64,000 bases of DNA from Comamonas flocculans (GTDB taxonomy: Bacteria > Pseudomonadota > Gammaproteobacteria > Burkholderiales > Burkholderiaceae_C): assembly GCF_007954405.1 (NCBI RefSeq), contig NZ_CP042344.1, positions 124,001 through 188,000 on the forward strand. Reading direction: 5' to 3'. Under the pieces are notes generated by a model that saw only the letters and a list, made by a program, of their open reading frames with translations, did no database searches and had not been told where the DNA came from. The position numbers and the translations under genes were made by a program. Position 1 is the first letter of the stretch, and every line of letters begins with the position of its first letter. Positions 15,427-23,606 of the stretch are shown here, piece by piece.

Positions 15427-16392
15427 ATGAAGCAATTGCCCTGGATGACCCTGGGTGCACTTACCTTGGCGTTCGCCGCCATTGCCCCAGCCAGCGCACA
15501 GGAAAAGTCGGTTGCCGTGACCGCCATCGTCGAGCACCCCGCACTGGATGCGGTGCGCGACGGCGCCAAGGATGCGCTCAAGGCCGCCGGCTTTGAAGAA
15601 GGCAAGAACCTGAAGTGGCAGTACCAGAGCGCCCAGGGCAACACCGGCACCGCCGCGCAGATCGCGCGCAAGTTCATCGGTGACAAGCCCGACGTGATCA
15701 TCGCCATCGCCACGCCGTCGGCCCAGGCCGTGGTGGCCGCGACCAAGAACGTGCCGGTGGTGTTCTCCGCCGTGACCGACCCGGTGGCCGCCAAGCTGGT
15801 CCCGAGCTGGGACGCTTCGGGCACCAACGTGACGGGCGTGTCCGACCTGCTGGCCATGGACAAGCAGGTCGAGCTGATCAAGAAGGTGGTGCCCGACGCC
15901 AAGCGCCTGGGCATCGTCTACAACCCGGGCGAAGCCAACTCGGTGGTCGTCGTCAAGGAGCTCAAGGAGCTGCTGCCCAAGATGGGCATGACGCTGGTCG
16001 AAGCCTCGGCCCCGCGCTCGGTGGACGTGGGCAGCGCCGGGCGCAGCCTGGTGGGCAAGGTGGACGCGATCTACAACAGCACCGACAACAACGTGGTGTC
16101 GGCCTACGAGTCGCTGGTGAAGGTGGCGCAGGAAGCCAAGATCCCGCTGATCGCCGCCGACTCCGACAGCGTCAAGCGCGGCGCCATCGCCTCGCTGGGC
16201 GTGAACTACCGCGACCTGGGCGAGCAGACCGGCCGCATGGTGGCGCGCATCCTCAAGGGCGAAAAGCCCGGCGACATCAAGCCCGAGGTCAGCACCAAGC
16301 TCGAGCTGTTCGTGAACCCCGGCGCCGCCGAAAAGCAGGGCGTGAAGCTCTCGGACGAGTTCATCAAGTCGGCGACGACCATCGTCAAGTAA
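15427..16392 (+). CDS. ABC transporter substrate-binding protein (ABC_sub_bind/TrpX type)
   Basis: Periplasmic binding protein of 321 residues. The start MKQLPWM at 15427 follows a strong AAGGAG site; an Sec signal peptide ends near PASAQEK. The mature part has the two-lobe fold of the ABC_sub_bind family (PF04392), with NVPVVFSAVTDPVAAKLV and YNSTDNNVVSAYESL. Members of this family bind tryptophan, tyrosine or related aromatic compounds in some species, but the ligand here is not known. First gene of a three-gene importer operon. Confidence 0.9.
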   Translation: MKQLPWMTLGALTLAFAAIAPASAQEKSVAVTAIVEHPALDAVRDGAKDALKAAGFEEGKNLKWQYQSAQGNTGTAAQIARKFIGDKPDVIIAIATPSAQAVVAATKNVPVVFSAVTDPVAAKLVPSWDASGTNVTGVSDLLAMDKQVELIKKVVPDAKRLGIVYNPGEANSVVVVKELKELLPKMGMTLVEASAPRSVDVGSAGRSLVGKVDAIYNSTDNNVVSAYESLVKVAQEAKIPLIAADSDSVKRGAIASLGVNYRDLGEQTGRMVARILKGEKPGDIKPEVSTKLELFVNPGAAEKQGVKLSDEFIKSATTIVK

Positions 16393-16425
16393 GTGTGAGG
16401 GCGCAGCTGCTGCGCCACCCCCCTC

Positions 16426-16462
16426 GGGCAGAAACCGTGCACCCCATGGCTTCTGCCCGTTT
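16426..16462 (+). terminator. Stem-loop between binding-protein and permease genes
   Basis: GGGCAGAA (16426-16433) pairs with TTCTGCCC (16451-16458), followed by GTTTTCG. A second small hairpin, GCGCAGC/GCTGCGC, lies just upstream at about 16401. Such stem-loops between a binding-protein gene and its permease commonly act as partial terminators or mRNA-stabilising ends, giving more binding protein than permease. Confidence 0.6.
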
Positions 16463-16479
16463 TCGTCTGTGAGTCCCCC

Positions 16480-17388
16480 ATGTCCCTGTTTTCCTTTCTC
16501 GGCGCCATCGAGATCGGGCTGATCTTTGCCCTGGTCGCGCTGGGTGTCTATATCTCGTTTCGGCTGCTGCGCTTTCCCGACCTGACGGTGGACGGCAGCT
16601 TCCCGCTGGGCGGCGCGGTCTGCGCGGTGATGATCCAGGCGGGCTACAGCCCCTACGTGGCCACGATAGGTGCCACGCTGGCGGGCGCCGTGGCCGGCTA
16701 CATCACCGGCTGGCTCAACGTGCGCCTGCGCATCATGGACCTGCTCGCCTCCATCCTGATGATGATCGCGCTGTTCTCGGTCAACCTGCGCATCATGGGC
16801 GGGCCCAACATTCCGCTGATCAACGACCCGACCATGTTCACGCTGCTGCAGCCCGAGGGGCTGGAGGACTACTGGTCGCGCCCGATGATCCTGCTGGTGA
16901 TCATCATCATCGCCAAGTTCGCCGCCGACTGGTTCTTCTCCACCGAGCGCGGCCTGGCGATCCGCGCCACCGGCTCCAACGCACGCATGGCGCGCGCCCA
17001 GGGCATCAACACCGGCGCCATGGTGCTGCTGGGCATGGCCATCTCCAACGCGCTGGTGGGCCTGGCTGGTGCGCTGTTTGCCCAGACCCAGGGCGGCGCC
17101 GACATCTCCATGGGCATAGGCACCATCGTCATCGGCCTGGCCGCGGTGATCGTGGGCGAGGCCATCCTGCCTTCGCGCCGGCTGGTGTATGCGACGCTGG
17201 CGGCCATCATCGGGGCCATCGTCTACCGCTTCTTCATCGCCGCCGCGCTCAACAGCGACTTCATCGGCCTGAAGGCGCAGGACCTGAACCTGGTCACCGC
17301 GGTGCTGGTGACGCTGGCGCTCGTGGTGCCCAACCTCAAGCGCATGCTGCAGCACAAGCGGCTGCCCGAAGCGCCCAAGAGCCTGTGA
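16480..17388 (+). CDS. ABC transporter permease
   Basis: Inner-membrane permease of 302 residues with about eight hydrophobic segments, of the branched-chain-type permease superfamily (BPD_transp_2). The conserved cytoplasmic EAA-like loop is seen around ERGLAIRATGSNARMARAQGIN. It works with the preceding binding protein and the following ATPase. An 87-base gap with stem-loops separates it from the binding-protein gene. Confidence 0.92.
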   Translation: MSLFSFLGAIEIGLIFALVALGVYISFRLLRFPDLTVDGSFPLGGAVCAVMIQAGYSPYVATIGATLAGAVAGYITGWLNVRLRIMDLLASILMMIALFSVNLRIMGGPNIPLINDPTMFTLLQPEGLEDYWSRPMILLVIIIIAKFAADWFFSTERGLAIRATGSNARMARAQGINTGAMVLLGMAISNALVGLAGALFAQTQGGADISMGIGTIVIGLAAVIVGEAILPSRRLVYATLAAIIGAIVYRFFIAAALNSDFIGLKAQDLNLVTAVLVTLALVVPNLKRMLQHKRLPEAPKSL

Positions 17389-17405
17389 AGAGGACGGATA
17401 CCGAC

Positions 17406-18200
17406 ATGCTGAGCGCAAAAGAACTCTTCATCACCTTCAACCCCGGCACACCGATCGAGACCAAGGCGCTGCGCGGCATGTCGCTGGAAATTCCGGCGGG
17501 CCAGTTCGTCGCCGTGATCGGCTCCAACGGCGCGGGCAAATCCACCTTCCTGAACGCCATCTCGGGCGGCCTGGCGGTGGATTCGGGCAGCATCATGATC
17601 GACGGCCTGGAGGTGACCAACGAGCCGGTGTGGACGCGCGCGCAGCGCGTGGCCCGCGTCTTCCAGGACCCCATGGCCGGCACCTGCGAAGACCTGAGCA
17701 TCGAGGAGAACATGGCCCTGGCCCAGCAGCGCGGCACCAAGCGCGGGCTGCATTCGGCGGTGAAGAAGTCCGAGCGCGAGATGTTCCGCGAACGCCTGGC
17801 CATCCTCGGCCTGGGGCTGGAAAACCGCCTGACCGACCGCATCGGCCTGCTCTCGGGCGGACAGCGCCAGGCCGTGAGCCTGCTCATGGCCTCGCTGCAG
17901 CCCTCGCGCATCCTGCTGCTGGACGAGCACACCGCGGCGCTCGATCCGCGCACCGCGGACTTCGTGCTCAAGCTCACGCAGCGCATCGTCAGCGAGAACA
18001 AGCTGACCACCATGATGGTCACGCACTCCATGCGCCAGGCGCTGGACGTGGGCGATCGCACCGTCATGCTGCACCAGGGCCAGGTGGTGTTGGACGTCGC
18101 GGGCGAAGAGCGCTCGCGCCTGGACGTGCCCGACCTGCTCAGGATGTTCGCCAAGGTGCGCGGCGAAGAGCTGGCGGACGACGCGCTGCTGCTGGGCTGA
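17406..18200 (+). CDS. ABC transporter ATP-binding protein
   Basis: ATPase of the importer, 264 residues. Walker A GSNGAGKST, signature LLSGGQRQA, Walker B ILLLDEHTA and the H-loop histidine in MMVTHSMRQ are present. The glutamate after the Walker B aspartate is kept, but the usual DEPT is DEHT, which is common in this subfamily. The ATG at 17406 follows AGAGGA and lies 17 bases after the permease stop; a GTG overlapping that stop is a less likely start. Confidence 0.93.
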   Translation: MLSAKELFITFNPGTPIETKALRGMSLEIPAGQFVAVIGSNGAGKSTFLNAISGGLAVDSGSIMIDGLEVTNEPVWTRAQRVARVFQDPMAGTCEDLSIEENMALAQQRGTKRGLHSAVKKSEREMFRERLAILGLGLENRLTDRIGLLSGGQRQAVSLLMASLQPSRILLLDEHTAALDPRTADFVLKLTQRIVSENKLTTMMVTHSMRQALDVGDRTVMLHQGQVVLDVAGEERSRLDVPDLLRMFAKVRGEELADDALLLG

Positions 18201-18211
18201 TACGCAAAAAC

Positions 18212-18299
18212 AGGAGCTGCCTGCGCGCACCAGGAAAGGGTTTCAGGTTGTAAAGATCCCGAAACCCTTGCCGCACCTGCGCAAGCAGCTCCTTTTTTT
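18212..18299. terminator. Long bidirectional stem-loop terminator
   Basis: A two-part inverted repeat fills the gap between the convergent ABC ATPase and EamA genes: outer arms AGGAGCTGC (18212) and GCAGCTCCT (18285), inner arms AAGGGTTTC (18236) and GAAACCCTT (18261), then a run of seven T. It should stop transcription from the left, and with the A-rich stretch on the other side, also from the right. Its sequence shares AGCT...GGGTTTCA with the dispersed repeats at 23533 and 31796. The EamA stop codon lies in the T run. Confidence 0.85.
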
Positions 18300-19239
18300 A
18301 TGGAGCTTCGGCCCTGACCGGCCGCGCCGCGCCGGAAAACCTGCGCCCCACGAAGACGGTGGCGACGACGGCCAGCGCAAAGCCCAGCGACAGCGCGTCG
18401 ATGTGCTCGCCCAGCAGGGGCACGGCAAACACCATGGCCAGAAACGGCTGCAGCAGCAGCACCTGGCTCACGCGCATCGTGCCGCCCCACTGCAGCCCGC
18501 GAAACCACGCGAAAAAGCCCGACCACATCGACACCGCCCCCACGTAGACCAGGCCGGCCCAGGCCGGCCAACGCACCGCAGCGAGCGCCGGCCCCTCGGG
18601 CCAGAGCCACAGCGCCAGCGGCAGCGAGGCGGGCAGCGCCAGCGCGCACATCCAGCAGATCACCCGCTCGGCGCCGAGTTCTGGCGTGACCTGGGCGCCA
18701 TAGACGTACCCAAATGACGATGCCAGTACCGCGCCGGCCAGCAGCAGGTCGGCCGCAGCAAAGCCGAAGCCGCCCTCCGCGCCCGCGCGGATCAGCGAAA
18801 ACACCACCACCAGCGCCACGCCCAGCAGCGCGCAGAGCCAGAAGCCCAGGCGCTCACGCTCATGCAGCACGACGGCGGCAAACACCGCCGTGGCCAGCGG
18901 AATGACCGCGACGATCACCGCCGCATGCACCGCCGTGACGCTGCGCAGCGCCAGCGCCGCCAGCAGCGGCCACAGCAGCACGTTGCCCAGCAGCGCCAGC
19001 AGCAGCGGGCGCCATTGGTGGCGCGCCGGCCAGGGCGAGCGCGTCCAGAGCAGAAAGGCGAGCGACAGCAGCCCCGCCAGCGCCGCTCTGCCGGCGGTGA
19101 CGAACCAGGGGCTGAGCTGCGGGTCGGCATCCGAGCCCGTGGCCAGGCGCGTAGCCGGCACGGTGACGGAAAACAGCACCATGCCGAACACGCCCAGCCA
19201 GAAGCCCAGGCGCTGGCGCGCGGCGGTATGCGCCGCCAT
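18298..19239 (-). CDS. EamA/DMT-family transporter
   Basis: Inner-membrane protein of 313 residues with about ten hydrophobic segments in two EamA halves, similar in plan to the one at 9577. The second half contains SFGYVYGAQVTPELGAERV and GGTMRVSQVLLLQPFLAMVFAVPLLGE split by short loops. Substrate unknown. Its ATG shares one base with the stop codon of the glutaryl-CoA dehydrogenase gene (TGATG), so the two are translationally coupled, which is unusual for functionally unrelated products. Confidence 0.88.
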   Translation of the reverse strand: MAAHTAARQRLGFWLGVFGMVLFSVTVPATRLATGSDADPQLSPWFVTAGRAALAGLLSLAFLLWTRSPWPARHQWRPLLLALLGNVLLWPLLAALALRSVTAVHAAVIVAVIPLATAVFAAVVLHERERLGFWLCALLGVALVVVFSLIRAGAEGGFGFAAADLLLAGAVLASSFGYVYGAQVTPELGAERVICWMCALALPASLPLALWLWPEGPALAAVRWPAWAGLVYVGAVSMWSGFFAWFRGLQWGGTMRVSQVLLLQPFLAMVFAVPLLGEHIDALSLGFALAVVATVFVGRRFSGAARPVRAEAP

Positions 19240-20420
19240 CAAAAGGCCGCAATCCCCGTGATCGCCCGCCCCAGGATCAGCGCATGGATGTCGTGCGTGC
19301 CCTCGTAGGTGTTGACCACCTCCAGGTTCACCAGATGGCGCGCCACGCCGAACTCGTCGCTGATGCCGTTGCCGCCCATCATGTCGCGCGCCTGGCGTGC
19401 GATGTCCAGCGCCTTGCCGCAGGAGTTGCGCTTGACGATGGAGGTCAGCTCCACCGCCGGCTCGCCCTCTTCCTTCAGGCGTCCCAGGCGCAGGCAGGCC
19501 TGCAGGCCCAGGGTGATCTCGGTCAGCATGTCGGCGAGCTTCTTCTGCACGAGCTGGTTGGCCGCCAGCGGCTTGCCGAACTGCTGGCGGTCGATCACGT
19601 ACTGGCGCGCGCGGGCGTAGCAATCCTCGGCTGCGCCCAGTGCCCCCCAGGCAATGCCGAAACGCGCGCTGTTCAGGCAGGTGAACGGGCCCTTCAGGCC
19701 GCGCACCTCGGGGAAGGCGTTTTCCTCGGGGCAGAAGACCTCGTCCATCACGATCTCGCCGGTGATGCTCGCGCGCAGGCCCACCTTGCCGTGGATCGCC
19801 GGGGCCGAGAGGCCCTTGGCGCCTTTTTCCAGCACGAAGCCGCGTATCGCGCCTTCGTCGTCCTTGGCCCAGACGACGAACACGTCGGCGATCGGGCTGT
19901 TGGTGATCCACATCTTGGAGCCCGTGAGCTGGTAGCCGCCACTCACCTTTCTGGCGCGCGTGGCCATGCTGCCGGGGTCCGAGCCATGGTTGGGCTCGGT
20001 CAGGCCAAAGCAACCTATCAGCTCGCCGGCAGCCAGTCTGGGCAAGTATTTCTGCTTCGTCGCCTCGCTGCCAAATGCATTGATCGGCACCATCACCAGC
20101 GAGGACTGCACGCTCATCATCGAGCGGTAGCCCGAATCCACGCGCTCCACCTCGCGCGCAATCAGGCCGTAGCTGACATAGCCCAGGCCGGCGCCGCCGT
20201 ACTGCTCGGGGATGGTGGCGCCCAGCAGGCCCAGCTCGCCCATCTCGCGGAAGATGGCCGCATCGGTCTGTTCGTGGCGAAAGGCCTGCTGCACGCGTGG
20301 CAGCAAGCTGTCCTTGCAGTAGGCGGCGGCGGCGTCCTGCACCGCGCGCTCTTCGGGCGTGAGCTGCTCGCTCAGCGCGAACGGGTCATTCCAGTCGAAA
20401 GGCCGTCGGCTCTTGGTCAT
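19239..20420 (-). CDS. gcdH: Glutaryl-CoA dehydrogenase
   Basis: FAD enzyme that converts glutaryl-CoA to crotonyl-CoA in lysine and aromatic breakdown. 393 residues with the acyl-CoA dehydrogenase fold; the GCDH-type features are [34 protein letters not shown] and the catalytic glutamate region [20 protein letters not shown]. The start [14 protein letters not shown] at 20420 follows a GGAGG site. Electrons would go through electron transfer flavoprotein to the ETF-QO at 13576. First gene of a pair with the EamA transporter. Confidence 0.93.
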   Translation of the reverse strand: MTKSRRPFDWNDPFALSEQLTPEERAVQDAAAAYCKDSLLPRVQQAFRHEQTDAAIFREMGELGLLGATIPEQYGGAGLGYVSYGLIAREVERVDSGYRSMMSVQSSLVMVPINAFGSEATKQKYLPRLAAGELIGCFGLTEPNHGSDPGSMATRARKVSGGYQLTGSKMWITNSPIADVFVVWAKDDEGAIRGFVLEKGAKGLSAPAIHGKVGLRASITGEIVMDEVFCPEENAFPEVRGLKGPFTCLNSARFGIAWGALGAAEDCYARARQYVIDRQQFGKPLAANQLVQKKLADMLTEITLGLQACLRLGRLKEEGEPAVELTSIVKRNSCGKALDIARQARDMMGGNGISDEFGVARHLVNLEVVNTYEGTHDIHALILGRAITGIAAF

Positions 20421-20444
20421 GTGCAATCCTCCAGATAGCGGTTG

Positions 20445-21509
20445 TCAGGCAGCGCGGCGCTGGTACCAGGTGCAGCCGTCCTCGCCCTGGCGCGCCTGCA
20501 CCTCGCCGCGCACCAGCAGGTAGTTCAGGTGGGCCAGCGCCTCACCCGTGGCCAGGCCCATGAGTATCTGGTCCGCGGTCACGGGCCGCGCAAACAGCGC
20601 GCCGAACACGTCCACCACGCGCCGCGGCTCGCCCAGCGCCTGCCTGAGCCGCGCGAGCGACTCCTGGTGGCTGCGCGCCAGTTGCGCCAGGCGCTCGTGC
20701 AGGCCGCGGAAGGGCCGATTGTGCGCGGGCAGCACCAGCACGTCGTCGGCCACCTCGCGCCGCAGCTTCTCCAGCGACGCGAGCCAGTCGCCCAGCGGGT
20801 CGGCGTCGGGCTCGGTCGGGTAGACCGAGACGTTGGACGAGATGCCCGCCAGCACCTGGTCGCCCGAGACCAGCAGCTTGCGCTCGGGGCAGTACAGGCA
20901 GGCGTGTTCGGGCGAATGCCCGCGGCCCATGACCACGCGCCAGCGGTAGCCGCCGATGTCGATCTCCTCGCCATCGGTGAGGCGCCGGAAGCTGTCGGGC
21001 ATGGTGTAGATGGTCTTGCCGAAGCCGCCAAAGCGCGTCTTGTAGGTCTCTATCGCCTCGTCGTCCCAGCCGGCGCGGCGGTAGAAGTCGATCGCGTCCT
21101 CCGGCGCCTCGCGCCCGGTGTCGGCCACCAGCGCGCGGCAGCTCAGGTATTCCAGGCGGCTGATCCACAGCCGGCAGCCGAACTTGCGCGTGAGCCAGCC
21201 GGCCATGCCGATGTGGTCCGGGTGCATGTGCGTGATGAACACGCGCGTGACCGGGCCGCCGAGCGCGCCGGCAAACAGCGCGCGCCAGGCGTCCAGCGTC
21301 ACCGTGGACCAGATGCCGGTATCCACCAGCGCCCAGCCCTCGCCGTCGCGCAGCGCCCACAGGTTGATGTGGTTGAGCGAATACGGCAGCGGCATGCGTA
21401 TCCAGTACACGCCATCGGCCACCTCGCTGACCTCCCCCAGCCCCGGGGCTTCGCCACAGGGGTAGCTCAAGCCCTGGGGCTGGGCCGCGGCGGCGGTTTG
21501 CTTGCTCAT
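20445..21509 (-). CDS. MBL-fold metallo-hydrolase
   Basis: 354 residues. The metallo-beta-lactamase motif HMHPDHIG is present, with further metal ligands expected in GRGHSPEHACLY and VLPAHNRPF. The C-terminal part (GLHERLAQLARSHQESL...) has a helical region typical of the glyoxalase II-like hydrolases found in betaproteobacteria. Substrate unknown, possibly a thioester. The ATG at 21509 follows a GGGAGAG site. It lies upstream of gcdH on the same strand with a 24-base gap, so they may be one operon. Confidence 0.88.
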   Translation of the reverse strand: MSKQTAAAAQPQGLSYPCGEAPGLGEVSEVADGVYWIRMPLPYSLNHINLWALRDGEGWALVDTGIWSTVTLDAWRALFAGALGGPVTRVFITHMHPDHIGMAGWLTRKFGCRLWISRLEYLSCRALVADTGREAPEDAIDFYRRAGWDDEAIETYKTRFGGFGKTIYTMPDSFRRLTDGEEIDIGGYRWRVVMGRGHSPEHACLYCPERKLLVSGDQVLAGISSNVSVYPTEPDADPLGDWLASLEKLRREVADDVLVLPAHNRPFRGLHERLAQLARSHQESLARLRQALGEPRRVVDVFGALFARPVTADQILMGLATGEALAHLNYLLVRGEVQARQGEDGCTWYQRRAA

Positions 21510-21664
21510 CGTGCTCTCTCCCGGCCTGGCGCGGCGCGCCCGGGCCGCATCACTGGCCAAACCGGACATTTTGCGGCAATCGCGCCACACGGTGGGGCCG
21601 GCGCTGTCGCCTTGGTTCGCGCAGGCGCGGGCGGCGCCCAAAAGCCACGTAGAATCGCCCCCCG

Positions 21665-21880
21665 TCAGGAGAGAGCGCCACCACCCGCACGGTGCGGCGC
21701 CGCCGAAGGCGCGAGGCCATGTGCCCAAACGCTCAGGCAAAAGGACTGGCAAGTGCCCCGCCTGGCGGGGCGCATCCCTGCTGGAGAGAGGGGCTCGTGG
21801 TGATCCACCGCGCGCCTCCACCGAAGGAGCAAGCGCGGCATCATCCGCGTGAATCTCTCAGGTAAAGCGGACAGCCGGGC
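21665..21880 (+). promoter_or_regulatory. Tandem glycine riboswitch upstream of gcvT
   Basis: Two glycine aptamers in a row in the gap before gcvT. Aptamer 1 (about 21665-21752) has GGAGAGAGCG, GCCGAAGGCGCGAGG and the closing CGCTCAGGCAAAAGGAC. Aptamer 2 (about 21780-21878) has CTGGAGAGAGG, CCACCGAAGGAGCAAGCG and TCTCTCAGGTAAAGCGGAC. Both core patterns match the known glycine riboswitch, which usually turns on glycine cleavage genes when glycine is abundant. The rest of the 421-base gap (21510-21664) should hold the promoters of gcvT and of the divergent MBL gene; I see no gene in it. Confidence 0.95.
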
Positions 21881-21930
21881 ATGCCCACACCCCATGGTGT
21901 GGCGTGCCGTTTCCATCAAGGAGTCCGCGC

Positions 21931-23058
21931 TTGTCCGATACTGCCCTGCTCACCACACCGCTGGCCGGCCTGCACCAGGAACTGGGTGCACGCATGGTGC
22001 CGTTTGCCGGCTATCAAATGCCGGTGCAATACCCCGCCGGCCTGATGGCCGAACACCTGCATACGCGCGAACACGCGGGACTGTTCGACGTCTCGCACAT
22101 GGGCCAGCTCAGGATCAAGGGCGCTGACGCCGCCGCCGCGCTGGAAACTCTGATGCCCGTGGACGTGGCGGGTCTGGGCCTGGGCAAGCAGCGCTACGGC
22201 CTGCTGCTGAACGACGCGGGCGGCATCATCGACGACCTGATGTTCTTGCGCGAGGCCGACGACGTCTTCTTCCTGATCGTCAACGGCGCCTGCAAGCTGG
22301 GCGACATCGCCCACATGCGCGAGAAGATCGGCGCACGCTGCACCATCGAGACCCTGCCCGAGCAGGGCCTGCTGGCGCTGCAGGGCCCGCAGGCCGCCGC
22401 CGCACTGGCGCGCCTGGTGCCGGCCGTGGAGCAGCTCGTGTTCATGAACGGCATCCACACCGACTGGCAGGGTACGCCGCTGTTCATCACGCGCAGCGGC
22501 TACACCGGCGAAGACGGCTTTGAAATCTCCGTGCCCGGCGACCGGGCCGAGGCCCTGGCCCGCGCCCTGCTGGCGCAGCCCGAGGTCAAGCCGGTGGGCC
22601 TGGGTGCGCGCAATTCCCTGCGCCTGGAAGCCGGCCTGTGCCTGTACGGCAACGACATCGACGCCACCACCACCCCGCCCGAAGCCGGCCTGAACTGGGC
22701 CATCCAGAAGGTGCGGCGCAGCGGCGGCGAGCGCGCCGGCGGCTTTCCGGGCGCGGACAAGGTACTGGCGCAGATCGCCGACCCCGCCACCCTCACGCGC
22801 AAGCGCGTGGGCCTGGTGGCGCTGGAGCGCGTGCCGGTGCGCGAGCACACGCCGCTGCACGAAGCGGGCGGCGCCGCGATAGGCACCATCACCAGCGGGC
22901 TGCTGGCGCCGTCACTGGGCAAACCCATCGCCCTGGGCTACCTGCCGCCGGCGTTTGCCGCCGTCGGCACGCGCGTGGACGCCCTGGTGCGCGGCAAGCC
23001 CGTGCCCATGGAAGTGGCCGCCACCCCCTTTCTCGCGCCGCGCTACCACCGCGGATAG
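21931..23058 (+). CDS. gcvT: Glycine cleavage system T protein (aminomethyltransferase)
   Basis: Transfers the methylene group from lipoyl-bound aminomethyl on GcvH to tetrahydrofolate, releasing ammonia. 375 residues with the family features GLFDVSHMGQ, GYTGEDGFEI and a folate-binding region (LGARNSLRLEAGLCLYGND split over two strands). I place the start at the TTG at 21931, seven bases after AAGGAG at 21918; there is no ATG nearby in frame. First gene of gcvT-gcvH-gcvP, under the glycine riboswitch. Confidence 0.95.
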   Translation: MSDTALLTTPLAGLHQELGARMVPFAGYQMPVQYPAGLMAEHLHTREHAGLFDVSHMGQLRIKGADAAAALETLMPVDVAGLGLGKQRYGLLLNDAGGIIDDLMFLREADDVFFLIVNGACKLGDIAHMREKIGARCTIETLPEQGLLALQGPQAAAALARLVPAVEQLVFMNGIHTDWQGTPLFITRSGYTGEDGFEISVPGDRAEALARALLAQPEVKPVGLGARNSLRLEAGLCLYGNDIDATTTPPEAGLNWAIQKVRRSGGERAGGFPGADKVLAQIADPATLTRKRVGLVALERVPVREHTPLHEAGGAAIGTITSGLLAPSLGKPIALGYLPPAFAAVGTRVDALVRGKPVPMEVAATPFLAPRYHRG

Positions 23059-23099
23059 TCACAATCGCCCTTTTTCACCCTCTAGCAACGGAGCACCCC

Positions 23100-23471
23100 A
23101 TGAGCATCAAGTATTCCAAGGACCATGAATGGGTCGATTCCTCCAACGCCGCGGCCGCCATCGTCGGCATCACCGCGCATGCGCAGGATGCGCTGGGCGA
23201 CGTGGTCTTCGTCGACCTGCCCGAAGTGGGCAAGACCTATGCGGCCGGCGACGTGGCCGGCGTGGTCGAATCGGTCAAGGCCGCGTCCGACATCTACATG
23301 CCGGTGTCGGGCGAAGTCGTGGAAGTCAACGAGCAGCTGCGCGAGAACCCCTCGCTGGCCAACACCGACCCCACGGGCGCGGGCTGGTTCTTCAAGGTCA
23401 AGCTGAGCCAGGCCGACGAGCTGGCCGGCCTGCTGGACGAGGCCGCCTACCAGGACTTCACCAAGGCGTGA
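23100..23471 (+). CDS. gcvH: Glycine cleavage system H protein
   Basis: Lipoyl carrier that shuttles the aminomethyl group between GcvP, GcvT and the L protein. 123 residues; lipoylation lysine K60 in VVESVKAASD, and the usual start YSKDHEWV. Located 41 bases after gcvT. The following 135 bases before gcvP contain a hairpin. Confidence 0.97.
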   Translation: MSIKYSKDHEWVDSSNAAAAIVGITAHAQDALGDVVFVDLPEVGKTYAAGDVAGVVESVKAASDIYMPVSGEVVEVNEQLRENPSLANTDPTGAGWFFKVKLSQADELAGLLDEAAYQDFTKA

Positions 23472-23532
23472 GGCGCGCACGGGAGCCGGCAGGCGGGAGC
23501 CCGCCGCCGTCCCCAGGCCTGAAGCGCCGCCC

Positions 23533-23590
23533 TGAGAGCTATTGAAAACAGAGTATCCCGCGCTTTGTCTGCGCGGGTTTCAAGCACTTT
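23533..23590. repeat. Dispersed short repeat/hairpin between gcvH and gcvP
   Basis: CTGAGAGCTATTGAAAA followed by the hairpin CCCGCGC-TTTGTCT-GCGCGGG at 23557-23577 and TTTCAAG. The AGCTAT...GCGC...TTTCAAG order matches the repeats at 10485 and 31796. It lies inside the gcv operon and could reduce gcvP expression relative to gcvT and gcvH, but with only a three-T tail it is a poor terminator. Confidence 0.5.
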
Positions 23591-23606
23591 TGACCTCAAT
23601 CTTCCC

